Below, one piece after another: positions 1-15,400 of a stretch of 64,000 nucleotides of DNA (its first letter is position 1; every line of letters begins with the position of its first letter). This DNA is from Hofstenia miamia. Taxonomy: Eukaryota > Xenacoelomorpha > Acoela > Hofsteniidae. The DNA lies in NCBI GenBank assembly GCA_900660155.1, contig CABFPE010000608.1, forward strand, positions 193,841 to 257,840. The letters run 5' to 3'. The notes below the pieces were generated by a model, which worked only from the letters and a program-made list of their open reading frames with translations, was not told the DNA's origin and did no database searches. Position numbers and translations under genes: made by a program.

Positions 1-31
<31 letters not shown>

Positions 32-145
32 TGTGTTTAAAATCAACCAGTAAATTTAGTTTTTAAACTTCCAATGGTTTTTGTAACATTGTATTGGATA
101 GAGGACCCATAATTTTGACGAGGAGCTCGTTTTGGTTTTTTTCAG

Positions 146-406
146 CTTGGAATGTGTTTAGACTGATTGGCGTCGTTCTTTTGTAACAACAGACATTAAT
201 CCGTACTACGATTCGTTTGTTCGCTGGCAGTATAATCACCTTAATGCAGACAAATATGTTAAATTCGGGAAGAGATACACTATTTACTCACCAAAAGATG
301 CCCAAGCCTGCATGGATCATGAGCGTCAAACCGGTGAAGGAGTCGAGCCTCAGGAGTACACTGCCATTAAGATTCAGCTTGAGCAGCCTTATCCTAAATC
401 GCTGAA
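146..406 (+). CDS. LARS1: LARS1 exon 1 (of this window), frame-disrupted at its 5' end
   Basis: The acceptor is the T-rich ...ttcag ending at 145 and the donor is GTGAGT at 407. The exon opens as LGMCL, matching FGLCV of human LARS1. A 4-nt excess (ACTG or equivalent, around 162-165) then shifts the frame before [21 protein letters not shown]. The rest reads cleanly to YPKSLK, with [19 protein letters not shown] and [13 protein letters not shown] on the way. An alternative start at 162, after tttag, avoids the shift but discards the good LGMCL match. It ends in phase 2. This segment links the catalytic core to the editing insert. Confidence 0.9.
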
Positions 407-3400
407 GTGAGTTTCTTTAAATTGGAAAATTTTGCAATACTTTTGCTTTCAAAATAATTTTAACTCTACATTGCGGTGTTATTGCTTCTGTTCCGAAATT
501 TTGACATGTAAATTTAGTGTTGACGATGAATATTTGTACAAGATGACTATTTCACTACTTTTTGCAGTCTTCAAAACCAGTGGTAAATCATGATTTAAAT
601 CAAAGCACATTATTAGTTCAATTATTATTGATTTAAATCAAATACACTAAAAGAGATGCAAGTACTGTATTCTAATTCTTTTGATGTCATTGCCGTGATA
701 TTGGAAGAAATTTGCAAGCTCTGAAATGCTGTTTTGCATGTATTTTTTCTTCCGATTATTTAAAATTTATTAAATTATTGTATTTCAAAAATAGTAGTTT
801 CAAAGGGATTTCTAACTTGGAAGATTATCTGGCCTAAAATTGAAATTTAGATAAAAAAATCCGATTTAAATCAAAAAATCCGATTTAAATTAAAAAATCC
901 GATTTTTTTGGTTTTTTTAATTTAAATCGGATTTTTTTCCAACATTGTTCAAAACACATAGTGCATAGAGGAAGTCTTAAATCTAAGTTTTATCGTTTTT
1001 AAATATTATGAATACTTTGACACGCAAAAACGTTTTTCTCAGTTTGTTCCGAATAATTCTGCTTTTCGATGACATTTTTTCTGATGTGTATCTAAAAATT
1101 GCTTCAATTTGAAATATATTCAAATCTAGTTAAGCTAAAAGTTCCCAAGTATTTTTTTCAAAAAAATAGCTTTCAGATTGCCTACAATACAATACATATC
1201 CGGCATCTGATGGAACGTTGCAACAATTATCCCTAAGTTTTAAGAGATAGTTTATATTGGAATTTTCGTTCCACTTGATGGGTTTGATAAAGCCCGCTTA
1301 ATTCAAGTTGTGATTGATTTCACCCGCCATGTGCAATACGATTTACGATCTTTATTTTTTGTCAAGCATTGCCAACTATAAGTATTTTTATCTATTTGAT
1401 TATTGTTGGAAATGGTGAGTTTCATTTATATTTTTTAGTTTTTGAAATGTTTATTGACTTTTTAGTGAAAATTTGCACTGCTAGGTAATACATGTAATTT
1501 AATACAAACTCACTCTTTGGTGTCATCGCTATTTATATATTGCTGTCAGTTATATACGTTTCTCATTTCAATGCATAGTCAAACATGTAAATTGTATATC
1601 ATTCTCGTGTAGCTGTGTGATTCTTTGCCAATGTTGCAAATGGTGCATTCTAGTGCATGCATACAGTTCTTTACATGTAGCCTATCTATTTATTTAAAAA
1701 AATTTTCTCTAGTAACACTGGACAACAGATTTAAAATATATTGGTACTGGTGATCGTTAAATTTGCGTTTCACCAATTTCTCTTGTTAAATTCAAAAATA
1801 ACCATTTTGCTCTATCATGGCAAGTTTTGAGTTGCAATTTTCCAGGTATTCATTATTTTTAGAAAAGTATGTTTTTTCCAAATATTTATGCTGTTATAAA
1901 ATGTACGTTGCATTCAGTTTATGCTGCTTGCTATCGCGTTCGCGGTACCATAATCGTGTATCATTGTGAAACTGGTGTGTTTAGTATCGGTTCTGCAATT
2001 GAAATGTTTTCCATATTCATTCAACACAATTAGTGAAAAAAGACCTTCGCAAATTCAAAACTTGGTGCTTGACACTGTGCTGACCTGGAACCTGTTCACG
2101 TCTCTTTTCCCAGTGGGGGTAGTCAGCAAGACTTCTTCAGAAAACAAATGTTTTAAATATCCCAAATTGCAGTTCGAGCTGCAAAACAATTACATTAAAT
2201 CGTGACATACATTTCAATTGAAGTTTTAGTATGGTATATTATAAAACAGCTGCTCCATTGATTCGTAAATATCTTCACGCTAGTAGCTTCGAGTGTCCAT
2301 TATGAAAAAATACCTCTTAAAGACTGTTATTGTTAGAATCGATAAACGTCATTCTGATGGCACTGATTCATCTCAATTGCTAGTCTATCGATATTGATAT
2401 ACTATGCCATATTTTCAGTTGTAACAAGACTGACATCTTGATGTTTCTTGCAAATAGATTTGATTGTTGAAGTCTTGAACCAAGTAGCTTTTAATTTGCA
2501 TAATGACAAGTCCCATACCAAGTCGTTGGAATCCTCCCCATTAAGAAGCAGAATCTTCGGGGATCATAAGTTTTTTCATCGTTTAATTCCAGGTCTAGCT
2601 CATTCTTTGTCATTGCTTTTATTAACAGGATTTTTGTTGAATGGTGGTGGATGTGGCACAGTGTTTTCAGCATAATGAGAAAATGGCGTCTCTCTGTTGA
2701 AATCAACAAAATTTATGGAGCAGAAGTAGCGTCGTATGAACGATTTTGCGCTCACATTAGACGATTACTATACTAAAAGGTATTCAGCGGATGGGGGCAC
2801 CATTAAGTTCGTATAGCAAATAATTTGTTATAGCAGAAGTTGGCGCCGTGCTTTTGTTTTGATCTCCAAGCTTGCAACCCAAATATAAGCACTAATCAGT
2901 CTTCAACTTGACAGTAGTTTTAAGATCACGTCGTTGACCTATTTTTCAAAAGCGTAAAACTACATTATTTGGGCTGTTTATGCATGAAGTTTTAATTGAC
3001 ATAATAATGATGAAAAAACATGTTTAACTATTTTATTGTAGCCATTTATTATAATGTTTACAAGAAACTACATGCATGCATACATGTACTGTAGCATTGC
3101 GATGTCGTTGTCGGTATATGTGATGCAGTTATATACCATCAAGCCTCTAAATTCCTTTAAGTAATCGGAGCGAACATGTTTAACAGTGACAGGCTCAGAA
3201 TTGGTATCATTATTACACATAGAGTGGAAAAAAATTTTGAGATGCCAATTGTATTAATATTTTTCATTTATATTTTTTGATAATGACAAGCCTGTCAAGA
3301 AATATTATAAAACATTACGATGTTTAAAGAACAAAATCTAGGTTATCCTAAGATTCTTCATCAAACTGATAAAAACTCTCTTGCCCAAATATTGGGAAAG

Positions 3401-6400
3401 TTTGGGGTGCATCACACCCCTGTGCAAACGCCATTGGTTTTTATTTTTCGAATTATAAATTTGTTTTGTGGGATATTTTGGCCTCATTGAATATTTAGTA
3501 TGTTTATTGTCACGGAATAAATTTGTGCTATATAAATTACCTAGCATTGTACGAGTTTTAGTTCCCGTTTAATTCTTAAAGTATTTGGCACACTAAAGTC
3601 CTTCCTGATTACGGGTATCCCGAGTTGTATTAACTGAACTGATTGCTTCGAGTTAAATGCAATCTCGGGTTTCCCTAATCGATTGAAAGCCTTTTGTGGT
3701 TGGTTATATTGCTTTCTAAAGCTGGTTCATATATTGAATTGTAAATGCTACGGGTCGGCGTTAGCCATGATTAATTCGCTATTCAATTATCTAGTGTTTA
3801 ATTCATTGAGCTTTGTTAATTGTATCTCACGCTATAACAGCAATTGGTATCTAAACCAATTCGTGCTATGAAATATTTTGCTATGCTTGGTTGAGTTTCT
3901 TTACATCTGTCACAAACAAATTTTAGAATATAAGCATGATATTTTACCAAATTTAGACATTAATGCGTATGTCACATTTGAGAATTTGAAGTACTTCCTT
4001 AAATTCTAATAATTATTGCAATTTTTAAACAGCATATCAAAATCAGCTTCAATTTCCCTTAGCACCGTTCATGTTGTCCAGTAAGATTGAGTTCAAACAA
4101 TAGTACTCTTGTAAGTGAGAAAAATATTCTAGTAAATTGGGAATCTTTACTATAATATATATCATTTTCTCGTGTTTAGAAATGTTGGAAACAAAAAGGT
4201 ATTCCTCATAGCTGCAACTCTTCGGCCTGAAACGATGTATGGGCAGACAAATTGTTGGCTTCATCCAGAAATTCAGTAATCGTTTAAATTCAATGCTAAT
4301 ATTTAATAATAACACACTTTATAAATACATTAAAAAAGGGGAAACCACACTTACAAATGTACATTATCTTATAATATTGAATGCTATGCCTTCATCAGTT
4401 TTCTCATCTCTTACAAAATCTAATGTTCGCGCAACAGGTCATATTACTAATGATCGATAATTAACGTGTTTATGATCTATAACGCGCCATATTTTTTAAT
4501 AAGTCATCAGGAATAGCAGGATTTCAAGTTAGCACGAGATACATCAGATATTTCACAAGATGACAGAAATGATATCAATGTGTAATGTGCGGCAGGATTT
4601 GATATTTAAGTTTTTTCAAAATTTACTAGTAATGCTTAGTATGAAGTTTGCATATCGAAATGGTTTATTTGATAATGGAATGCTTTGTTTATTATTGATA
4701 GCAGTCATATGCTCACTGCTACTAATGAATTTTTTCTTTTTTGTAATATAATCGTTTTTTTTAATCGAGCAGACGATAACAGCTTATGTAGGTAAAAGCT
4801 TTCTTCTGTTGGTTTCATCCACAATTGTGGTTTAGAGCTTGAACTACTACCTATTATTTACTTTCAAGTTGGTTGGTTGGTTTGTTGGGATGGTTTAGGG
4901 GTTTTATCCCTTTATTGCATAATGTATCATATTTGATACATTGATGCATATTTGATAATGTAGTCGTGGTCGAGGTCTCGAGGAGGATTTTCGGTGGGGT
5001 CTGAAACGTCAGAATCTGGGCTTTTTTATTTCACAATTCTTATAGATGAATCAGAACTAGATGAAATAACTACCCCTCACTAATAATTATGCAGGCTAAT
5101 AATCAAATTTTAAAAATCATAATTTATTGAATTTAAATTTAGTGAAATATTTTTCAAATTATTCTTATAGTTCAAGTTCAAATTATGCTNAGATTATTGC
5201 ATAACCAAATAATTGAACATTTTAATAAGTATAATTTATTATCGAACACCCAATTTGGATTTCGCAAAAAATTTTTCAACAACTGATGCACTGTTACATG
5301 CTGCTGAAAAATGGAGAGCATCCCTCGATTCTAATAAATTTGTAGCTATAGCTTGTTTAGATCTCTCAAAAGCCTTTGATTCGATTAATCACAACATACT
5401 TATTGAAAAACTATCTTACTTAGGATTTTCTTGTAATAGTAAGCAATTGATAACTAGTTACCTTAACCAAAGATTCCAGAGAGTTAAATTAAACGATATT
5501 TTTTCTGATTGGTTACCGGTTTACAATGGGGTGCCTCAAGGAACGATTCTAGGTCCTCTTCTTTTTAGTATTTATGTAAATGACATGCAGTCAATAACCA
5601 ATTGCAATCTAATTCAATATGCCGATGACACCTGCATCTTCAGCGATAATACATCATTGCACTCAGCAGTGGAATCAATAGAATTCAATTGCAACAAATT
5701 GTCAAAATATTTTTCAATGCATAAGTTGCTAATTAATGAAGCTAAGACGGAATTTTGTATTTTGCAGCCCAATAAAAATAACTACGATGTTTCCAAAATG
5801 ACTTTGAAAATTAATACTGTTAATGTACCTATTGTAGACACTTTCAAGTACTTAGGCGTAACCATTGACTCAAAGTTAAAGTTCAACACACACATTAACA
5901 TAACAGTTAGAAAACTAGCTATAGGTATAAAAAGTATGACACTAGTAGTTAAGCAATTACCACCTTGTGCAATTATTCAATTCTTCCATGCTTTTATCAT
6001 GAGCCACCTTAATTATGCAAACATCTTATTTACTGATTTAAGTGATGTGCTTTATAGAAAACTTGACATTCAATTAAAATGGGCACTGAATATCTCAGCA
6101 AAAAATTCATCGAAAACTAAACATTACATTTCTAGGTCAATTCTCTTTCCAAAACAACTCGTCATTTTAAATACCTTGCTAACATTTTTCAAACTAGTAA
6201 AAAATCTACCGCCTTATAATTTAATTAAATTCCCGGGATTTGCGCATAAACAGAATTCAAGATCTAAGATTTTTACATATGTTAAGTAAAAGAAAAAAGT
6301 TTTGAAGAAATCTTTCATTAATGTCGCAATTCGAACCTGGAATTCGCTACCTAAAGAAATTAAAAGCATTGAAAAATTGAAACCTTTTAAAAAGCGTTTA

Positions 6401-9400
6401 AAAATCTTCCTTAAGCAAAAATATATTTTAGGTACATCATGGTTAGGATTTAAATTTTACAACAATGACTATACGATAACTCGTCATTAAAATAGCAATA
6501 TAAAGTAATTCATCCATAGCCTGTAAGAATTGTTACTTTTTGTAATGCATGTTGATTTGTAGATTGGTTAATTTTTTGTAATTTATGACGCTATTCAGAT
6601 AAATTATCAGTTATTGAATTGTAAACATTTATCTGAATATAGAATCTCTTATCTCTTATCTTATCTCTTTATAGCGAGCATTCGTAATAAATCCAGTTTT
6701 TATATCACGATTTCCAACAACAGTCGTCGTAGAAATACTTTGATTCTTCACATACTCTTTCAAATATTCTTCACTGAAGCTTCTTTCCTTTGTAGCATCT
6801 TTGCGATTCTTTTGCTAATCGCCAGAGCAGACACACGGCTTCCAGCTCTAATCGTCTTTTGCGTCTCCTCGTGTTCATGTCGTAAAAAGCTCGTAAAAAC
6901 AAAATATCAATCCGTTCTGTTGCCTCCAGAGCACGGCCACGATTTCTACAGCACCATCTAAGAAGTTTTTGTCCACATAGGTATTTAGCTGCCGGAAATG
7001 AGTATTAAGCTATTGATTATGTGTAGGTAGCTCTATTTCGATTAGCAATTTTTCAACTTTGTAGAATGTATGCCTTGCGAAATTTTTAAACTATTTGTTT
7101 TAAGTATTACTTAAAAGTCAAAATGAAAGACCACTTATTATTGCACTTAATTTATTTAATGACGTTTCATCATGATTTAAGCTTGTTTATGAGATGCTAT
7201 TTGTTTTTAAAAATGATTATTAGTAAAAATATGAGGACATGTGATTGAGCAGCAATGAGATAGTTCAAATATGAATTAGAAGCACATTAACATTTTCTTA
7301 CATAGTACTTGAAAACTAAGGGCATTCCTGGTACGTAAGAAAAACTGAATACGACCATGTTATTCCCCAGGAAAGTAAGCCAGTTTTTGAAAATGCAGAA
7401 ATAATCTAGGCTTTATGAAAATGGATTTTTGCAGTTTCCCGCTTACTGGTCACATTGACACATTTGGATGTTAACAGCTTTTGCAATTAGTTTTTATATC
7501 TACTAAACCTAACAAGCTGCTCATATATCAATGAACATAGCAAGTCCATCATCTTGAAGCCCATAAAATTGAAATACTGCCAGCTGCCTGATATTTTTCC
7601 TGCTCAGATGCACATTAGAATAGAGTTAGCTTATTGGCTTCTCAATGCAGTTCCTGTGATGTTTGAGATTTTTAAAATTACAATGTTTGGCTTCCAATGC
7701 ATATATAGTATTTCATCATATATTGCAGTTGTAAATTTTTAAATCAAACCTATTTTTCACTAGATGGCGTTATAATAACATAATAGAAATTCTTGATATT
7801 TTTCGATATTTTCTCTTGAATGTGGTAGTTTATCTTTAGTATTTGTGGATATTAGTTTCTTGTCTCAATTATCAAAAGCAATTTCTCGCTCTTGCTTTAT
7901 TTCAAATTGAGTTACAGTTTTATTTGAGTAATTCTTAAGGGCAGCAATCATTTCTTCGTTGTTATATACTTTTGCAAAAGTATATTTCACATCTACGTCT
8001 ATGGTGGATCAAATCAGATCAATATTGATTAATAGTAAATATGGGGATTTGTACTAAGTATTTTTTGAGTGAGGACGTATATATAAATTATATTGCGATG
8101 TCCTTGATTTTGAGGTTGAAAACATTTAAGTATCGTGGGGTAGCTTTGTATGCCGGGTGGTTGTGAATTCCAAATTTGCATATTTAGGTACATCGCGTTT
8201 GAATCAGCGAGTAATGAGATTTTCATCGCAACCCGCCGAGCTGCTCGCAACATGGCCTTTCAAGAACTAACGAAACGACATGAAGAAGTCGACATCATCG
8301 CTGAAATTCTTGGTCAAGTACGATTTAAATTTATTTCCAATTTTGAAATCATGTTTACTTCATTTATTGTTGTTTGCTCATTAATTCTCCTAGGAACTCA
8401 TCGGGTGCAAATTGCGAGCGCCTCTAACCAGCTATAAGCATGTCTACTGCTTACCAATGTTGACAGTACGGGAAGATAAAGGCACTGGTGTTGTGACTAG
8501 TGTCCCATCTGATTCTCCTGATGATAATGCTGCCCTTGGTGATCTTAAGAGGAAACCAGCCTTTAGAGAAAAATACAATATCTCTGATGAAATGGTTTTG
8601 CCTTTTGAGCCAGTTAGTACCAATATTTAATTATAAAACATCCCTGTGATTTTTAGAGGCCTATTATCGAAATTCCTGGATATGGTGATCTAATAGCTCC
8701 ACTTCTATGCGATAAGTTGAAAATCAAATCTCAAAACGACACTTTAGCTTTGGAACAGGCCAAAAAAGAATCATATATGAAGGGATTCTATGAGGGCACT
8801 TTAAAAGTTGGTGATTTCGCAGGAAAGTCTGTTCAAGATGCAAAAAAATTAGTGCAACAACAGATGTTTAGCGATGTATGTGTTTTCATTTAAGAAGGAT
8901 TGTATTTGAAATTTTCTGTGGAATTTTACACTTTATTGTCAATTTAGAATTTACTTTTTCAATGCTTTACGTCTATTCCCTTGCATATCATTTAGTACAT
9001 AAACTAAATAATTCTAAATCAACATCTATAATTTGCTATCAAGATTCGTTTTGTACTTGATAATATCACTGTCTCAAAAATATTTTGAATATCTAACACA
9101 AGTTTGGGTTTCTAGTGTTTTCAAGTTATTCCATTTCAGCAACCATTTTAAAGTAAAATTATTAATATGCGGAAATGAATCAACAGTAATTTCATTTTTT
9201 TATCATGCATTTGATCTGATTATCAAATATTGTTTAAGGAAATTTTGGTTAAATTGTCGTGCATTTATTTCGTCAAATACTCAGATAGCCCTTTCTTTAG
9301 AATTCGGCATTCAAGTACATGGAACCAGAGAACAGTGTAATATCGAGGTCAATGGATGAATGTGTTGTGGCTTTATGTGATCAGTGGTATTTAGACTATG

Positions 9401-12400
9401 GCAACAAAGAATGGAAAGATCGAATTTTAAAAGAGGTGATTTTTTGATTTATTTCCTAAGATGCATTATTTTTTCTGTAGTGTTTTCTAGAGATGAGAAT
9501 CACTCTCCAACCTTAGATTACATTTTGTATTATGTACGTTATTTACCAGCATGGGGCTTCGTGCATATTTTTCCAGTATAGGACTACCTAGCTATCTGGA
9601 TTTAGACAATTGAAGCATTGTTACTTATTTTACAAATTCTGGATTAAACCACATCGTGCATCATTTAATTCATTACGAAATAAAGATAGACAATTAATGG
9701 TTTAAGACTAAGAACTAGCCATCAAAATTCAAGGATCTTTAGGAATAATTATTATGATAAATTTGTGGTGCTTTGGACTTAAAGTTATAGGCTGTATACT
9801 GTTTCCATACTCATTATTTTTTTAAATCATTTAGCTATAATAAGTCACTGTATCAGGCTAACGTGGCAATTTGATTTTTAATGTTATGGATTGTGGGCTA
9901 TGATATCGGTTTTTCATTGATATTTTTGTTATAATTGTTATACTATGAACTTGCCGAAGATGAGTTTGAAGAAATGTTGTACATTAACTGTTGTAGGTGA
10001 TGCCTAATTTGAAGTCTTATTCGGAAGAAGTGTGGAATAACATGAAAGCCGCTGTCGATTGGCTACAAGGTCATTCATGTTCGCGTCTGTTTGGACTCGG
10101 TACTCGTCTTCCCTGGGATGAAAAGTGGGTGATTGAATCGCTTTCCGACTCAACCATCTATATGGCTTTCTACACAGTGGCACATCTGTTGCAAGGAGAC
10201 ATCTACGGACATAAACCCGGTCTTCTTAATATCAAGTAATAATTTTCGATTTCCTACACATAATTAGTTTTTGACATTTTATACGTACACAATTGATAGA
10301 AGTTTTTCTTCAATATAATAGTATTTACATAGATTCATTGGTTTCTATAGGTGCCTATTTTTCTGTAGATGTAAGAAATCCGTAAAGTTATAATTATTGA
10401 AACATTTTGAATTCTCTGCTGAAAATTTCTGTCAACATTATTAGTTATTGGCCTGCATGAGTTATTTCAATTCTGTTAGACGAATTTCTCAATTGAATAT
10501 TAGCAGGTATGTCTTCTAATAGATTTGTCTTTCTTTTATGTGCTCCTATCTCAATGTCATAAGCGTCAGTTGCAAATGGTAGTTGTAGAATTCACTTAAA
10601 ATAACAATGTTTAATAGTTTTCAATTATTGTTTTTTCGCTTCCTTTTCAATTATTTTTTATTCTTGCCTCCCTATTTAGTGGATATCATAATAGTTGCTC
10701 TCTAATTGCACCTAAAATCCCTTCTAGACTCGTTTCAATTTAAATTTATGCCAATGAAAAATCTTGCCATATACGGAATCTCATTTCAATTTCTTATTGT
10801 ATTAAAAGTTTTCTTTTAGGATTTTTTCTGTAACTTTTACTAATTGTCTGTCAATATGAATATTTTGCTGTTCGACCTTCCTTTAGGAATAATTCAATAA
10901 TTTTAATTGAAATGTAAGGATGTATTATATTGTTTTTTGTTCCTGTTTGTTAATTTCATCGTCTGTTTGTAAAATTTCTAAAAAAATTATGCATGCGTTT
11001 TTTATGAAATCAATTTTGAAAATGGGTCGTGTCCAAAATCAATGCCTTTAAGTGCGGGCAGTAGATTGGAATCCGTGGAGGTATCAATTGTTTTCCTTTA
11101 CCCAAATCAATAGTTTAGTAGATCAAGAATTGCGTTTTCTATAGAATTTACGTTCTCTAACAAATCAATGGAGTTTTACTTTTTTATTTGTTGAAGCTAA
11201 ATTCTTAACATAAAGAATATTTTTATGGATAAATGAGATTGGTGTATATCAGCGATTCTCAATATGAGTCCATTGGTGGCCTACTTCATACATTAGAAAA
11301 AATGAAACCCGTATTAGCTATAGCCCATAATGTATAGGAAAATAACGTATTACTGCAGCGGAACGGCGTATTTATATCCGAAGCAATTGCAAATTATTCA
11401 AGAAAGTTTATTTACTTAGCAATTATATATTATATTTTGCGATTGATTAATCGTCTTGAAAATGAACGTATTTGCTTTGCATTGTCTAATTTTTTAATTC
11501 ATTTCTACTAGGATAACTGGTGAATTCTGCGTAATTTGAAACCAATGATGTTTAGTTTATATTATGATTTGTTTATGTTTAGTATTGCCTTCTGGATTTT
11601 TTAATTTTTGATGGTTGAAAAAAATTGAAGAGTTTATGTGTCATGAACTAATAAAGTTTCTAAAATCTGAAATTAGCACAAGATAGTGCAGTGTCTCGCT
11701 TTTCATTTCTGTTCTCATTCCGCACCAGGTAGCTGTTCGATTCAGACTTGCCGCTGTGTGAATTCTTCTTCGCAGGCGCCTTCGGCACCGCGGCCTCTTA
11801 CTTTGCCTCAATGTGTTTGGGCGGTCTAACTACAGAAAATGAGTTAAAGTTAGTTGTTGCTCTCTTGGGATTTTGACCTTCCGACTACCTGAATGTCAGT
11901 AGTAATTCGTTTTTTAAAAAATCGGAATATTCATTTAAAACTCGAAGTATTTGAGCTACCGTAATACACTAGTACAGATTTTCAACATTCGTGCGGGCAC
12001 GTTGTTGTTATCTTATGATTTTTAAATTTCATAATAGGCTTGTAGACATTTTTTTTGAAAATTTAGTAAAACAGTTTGGCCTTTATAAATAACATGGGTA
12101 GTTTAAGGTTAATTTTTGTACGACACCGGCCTTGAATCTTACGGGACTAGTCAGGAATGAACATTTTAAACTGTTATAGACAGTTTAAGGTTAAGAAATA
12201 TATAATTTCGAGCAGATCATGTACTAAATATTTTAATTCAATACACTTCTAAAATGGTTGATACATATCTTAATTTACCTTCCTGCATTAATGCCATATG
12301 CCATTAGAAAGATTAAAGTTGTATTCCAAATAAATGTTTAGACTTTCCACTGCTGAAAATTCTCTGATATTTTTGCGACTAGATCAAATTTGCAGGGCAT

Positions 12401-15400
12401 GGATCAATAAAAAATATGCCTATTGTGGTGTAATATGTGGGGATCGTAGAAGTCAATAAGTCAAAATGTTTTTTTTGGTCAAACACATCGCAAAATTTGT
12501 TTAGACATGAGAAACTCGAATTTTACAAATGTTTAGTATAGTCACTTTTTTCCTCTAATGCGGAGGCTTCTGACGACCTTTGTTGTTTCTACGTTTATTC
12601 CCCATAAGATCAAGATCTTGTGTTTAAATGAACCACAAGGCATTAAATATAAATCAGTAAAGAATTTCTGTTAGCGATGTATTTTGTGAACTAGAAATTG
12701 AAATATTTGTTTTCAAACTTACTACTGGATGTATGCTCGAATCTGATTGGCTGTTGAATCCTTGGCTAGATCGCAACCAACAGAAAGATATATTACAGCA
12801 AAAGGAGGGGTCCAAAAATAAGTATATATGGCATTTTAATGGGGGAGGGGGGAGTGGATAAATATCCCTTAGCAACGGCTGCTATTGTAAATATCATCGA
12901 TATGGCCTCACTATATTTAGACAATTGAAGCATTGTTACTTATTTTACAAATTCTGGATTAAACCACATCGTGCATCATTTAATTCATTACGAAATAAAG
13001 ATAGACAATTAATGGTTTAAGACTAAGAACTAGCCATCAAAATTCAAGGATCTTTAGGAATAATTATTATGATAAATTTGTGGTGCTTTGGACTTAAAGT
13101 TATAGGCTGTATACTGTTTCCATACTCATTATTTTTTTAAATCATTTAGCTATAATAAGTCACTGTATCAGGCTAACGTGGCAATTTGATTTTTAATGTT
13201 ATGGATTGTGGGCTATGATATCGGTTTTTCATTGATATTTTTGTTATAATTGTTATACTATGAACTTGCCGAAGATGAGTTTGAAGAAATGTTGTACATT
13301 AACTGTTGTAGGTGATGCCTAATTTGAAGTCTTATTCGGAAGAAGTGTGGAATAACATGAAAGCCGCTGTCGATTGGCTACAAGGTCATTCATGTTCGCG
13401 TCTGTTTGGACTCGGTACTCGTCTTCCCTGGGATGAAAAGTGGGTGATTGAATCGCTTTCCGACTCAACCATCTATATGGCTTTCTACACAGTGGCACAT
13501 CTGTTGCAAGGAGACATCTACGGACATAAACCCGGTCTTCTTAATATCAAGTAATAATTTTCGATTTCCTACACATAATTAGTTTTTGACATTTTATACG
13601 TACACAATTGATAGAAGTTTTTCTTCAATATAATAGTATTTACATAGATTCATTGGTTTCTATAGGTGCCTATTTTTCTGTAGATGTAAGAAATCCGTAA
13701 CCTTAAAATTATAGTAACATTTTGAATTCTCTGCTGAAAATTTCTGTCAACATTATTAGTTATTGGCCTGCATGAGTTATTTCAATTCTGTTAGACGAAT
13801 TTCTCNCCAAAAATAAGTATATATGGCATTTTAATGGGGGAGGGGGGAGTGGATAAATATCCCTTAGCAACGGCTGCTATTGTAAATATCATCGATATGG
13901 CCTCACTAATTCTCTTTTTTCTCATTTTAGATGTAAGATAGAGGTATGCAATTAGCTTTAGGATATTCTAGAATAATGGGGCTATCTGACAGCAGTGATA
14001 ACTCAACTCTATTTTTTTTCAAAAATTGGCATATTTTTTTAGGATGACACCACTAAGTTTCCGTCAATTTTTTTAGTTAAAACACTACTAGTGTTTATGT
14101 CAAAAAAAGTAATTGCTCTAATAATAAGCTTTGGCATTCTCATCGTGTGACATGATTCGAATATATTTTTGTGTTCAGTATTAGTATTATCCTTTTGTTT
14201 TGTGACTTGAATTTTAAACTTGGAAATGATCTTTACGATGTTGTTTTCGACAAATATCACTTGTATTTAAAAGTCGTCTGACTGCGCTATCAATTTTTTT
14301 GCTGTTGTAAAAATATATATTTGAATAAATTTTTCCTTAGGTGGTTATTTTCAATAGAATCAAAATGGCATAAACCGGAAAATATTCGGGTAGGAACCTG
14401 GCCCGCTTGCATCTCTGTCCGTTACTATAAAAATTCTATTCCTTGGTTTATATTCTAAATTCCCTTCCTATCTTTTCATTTTTAGTGATTAACTTTCTTT
14501 TAAATTGGATAGCCCGGAAATGAATTTCATCGGATGTTCTGCGTAATTAGTAACTGATTTGTAAATGTCAGACTTTTTTCAAACTCCCACTGCTTGTTTA
14601 TTTTATTTCTTCCCGATGCTAACTTTATTGCTGGCGATCATTTCGCCAAAGCGGCATTTGATTGGCACATGTCACCAACGCATATGAAGCGCTTTAAATA
14701 ATCATTATTCATTAAAATTCCTACATCCGAGCGATTAATTTTAGATTGATATAAATACATATTTACAAACACAAATGATGAGTTTTAGACGAAAATTGTC
14801 CTGCCCTGTCGGGATTTACATTTATTTTATCCTGACTGGATTTATCCGGATTGCCTATTACATTCCAGGAGCCACAGCTTTTCAATTTTTTCAAACCTAT
14901 GTTAAATTACTCCTGTATAATACATGCCCTTTCATTAACTATGCTATCAACAGGAATAAAATAGTTTAAAATACTACAATCTCACTAGGTTAAACATATA
15001 GTTTTGGATTCGAATATTCTCAAGGCAAGATGTTGCATATAAAAAAGATATATCTCTTCCACATGTAATTTACCTTCGGGGGGGGGGGGGGAGGCTTAGC
15101 TGCTTTGACCACGCCTGCTTACTTTTATTCTCGGTTAGTTGGCCTTATTGTGCAAAAAGTAATTGAAACTCTCAGCTCTTATCAGCAGGCATTGATATCC
15201 TTCAGGGTCGTCACCTCCATTATTCCGTGAACATCTTCACGTGAAACCAATACAATTAGAATATGCTTTGGCACAAGGGTGGGTCAGTGTCAATTAGCTT
15301 TATTCGAGTTGTTGATATCAACGATACGTTTTTTTGATAATTTTAGCATTGATTCACCAATCAACGCATTCTACAATACACAAACTTTACTATTTCAGAA

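Noticed and set aside
217-405. ORF of 62 codons
   Set aside because: A shifted-frame shadow of LARS1 exon 1.
575-945. GATTTAAATC cluster as a MITE
   Set aside because: The words are striking, but neither terminal repeats nor a target duplication could be fixed, so it is only noted under intron 1.
4870-5060. Possible tRNA-derived SINE (GTTGG repeats and GGTCGAGGTCTCGAGG)
   Set aside because: No convincing A-box/B-box pair at the right spacing.
9997-13550. Exon 7 duplicates as mutually exclusive alternative exons
   Set aside because: The copies encode the same residues and the second ends in sequence that stops at an N join; assembly duplication explains more.
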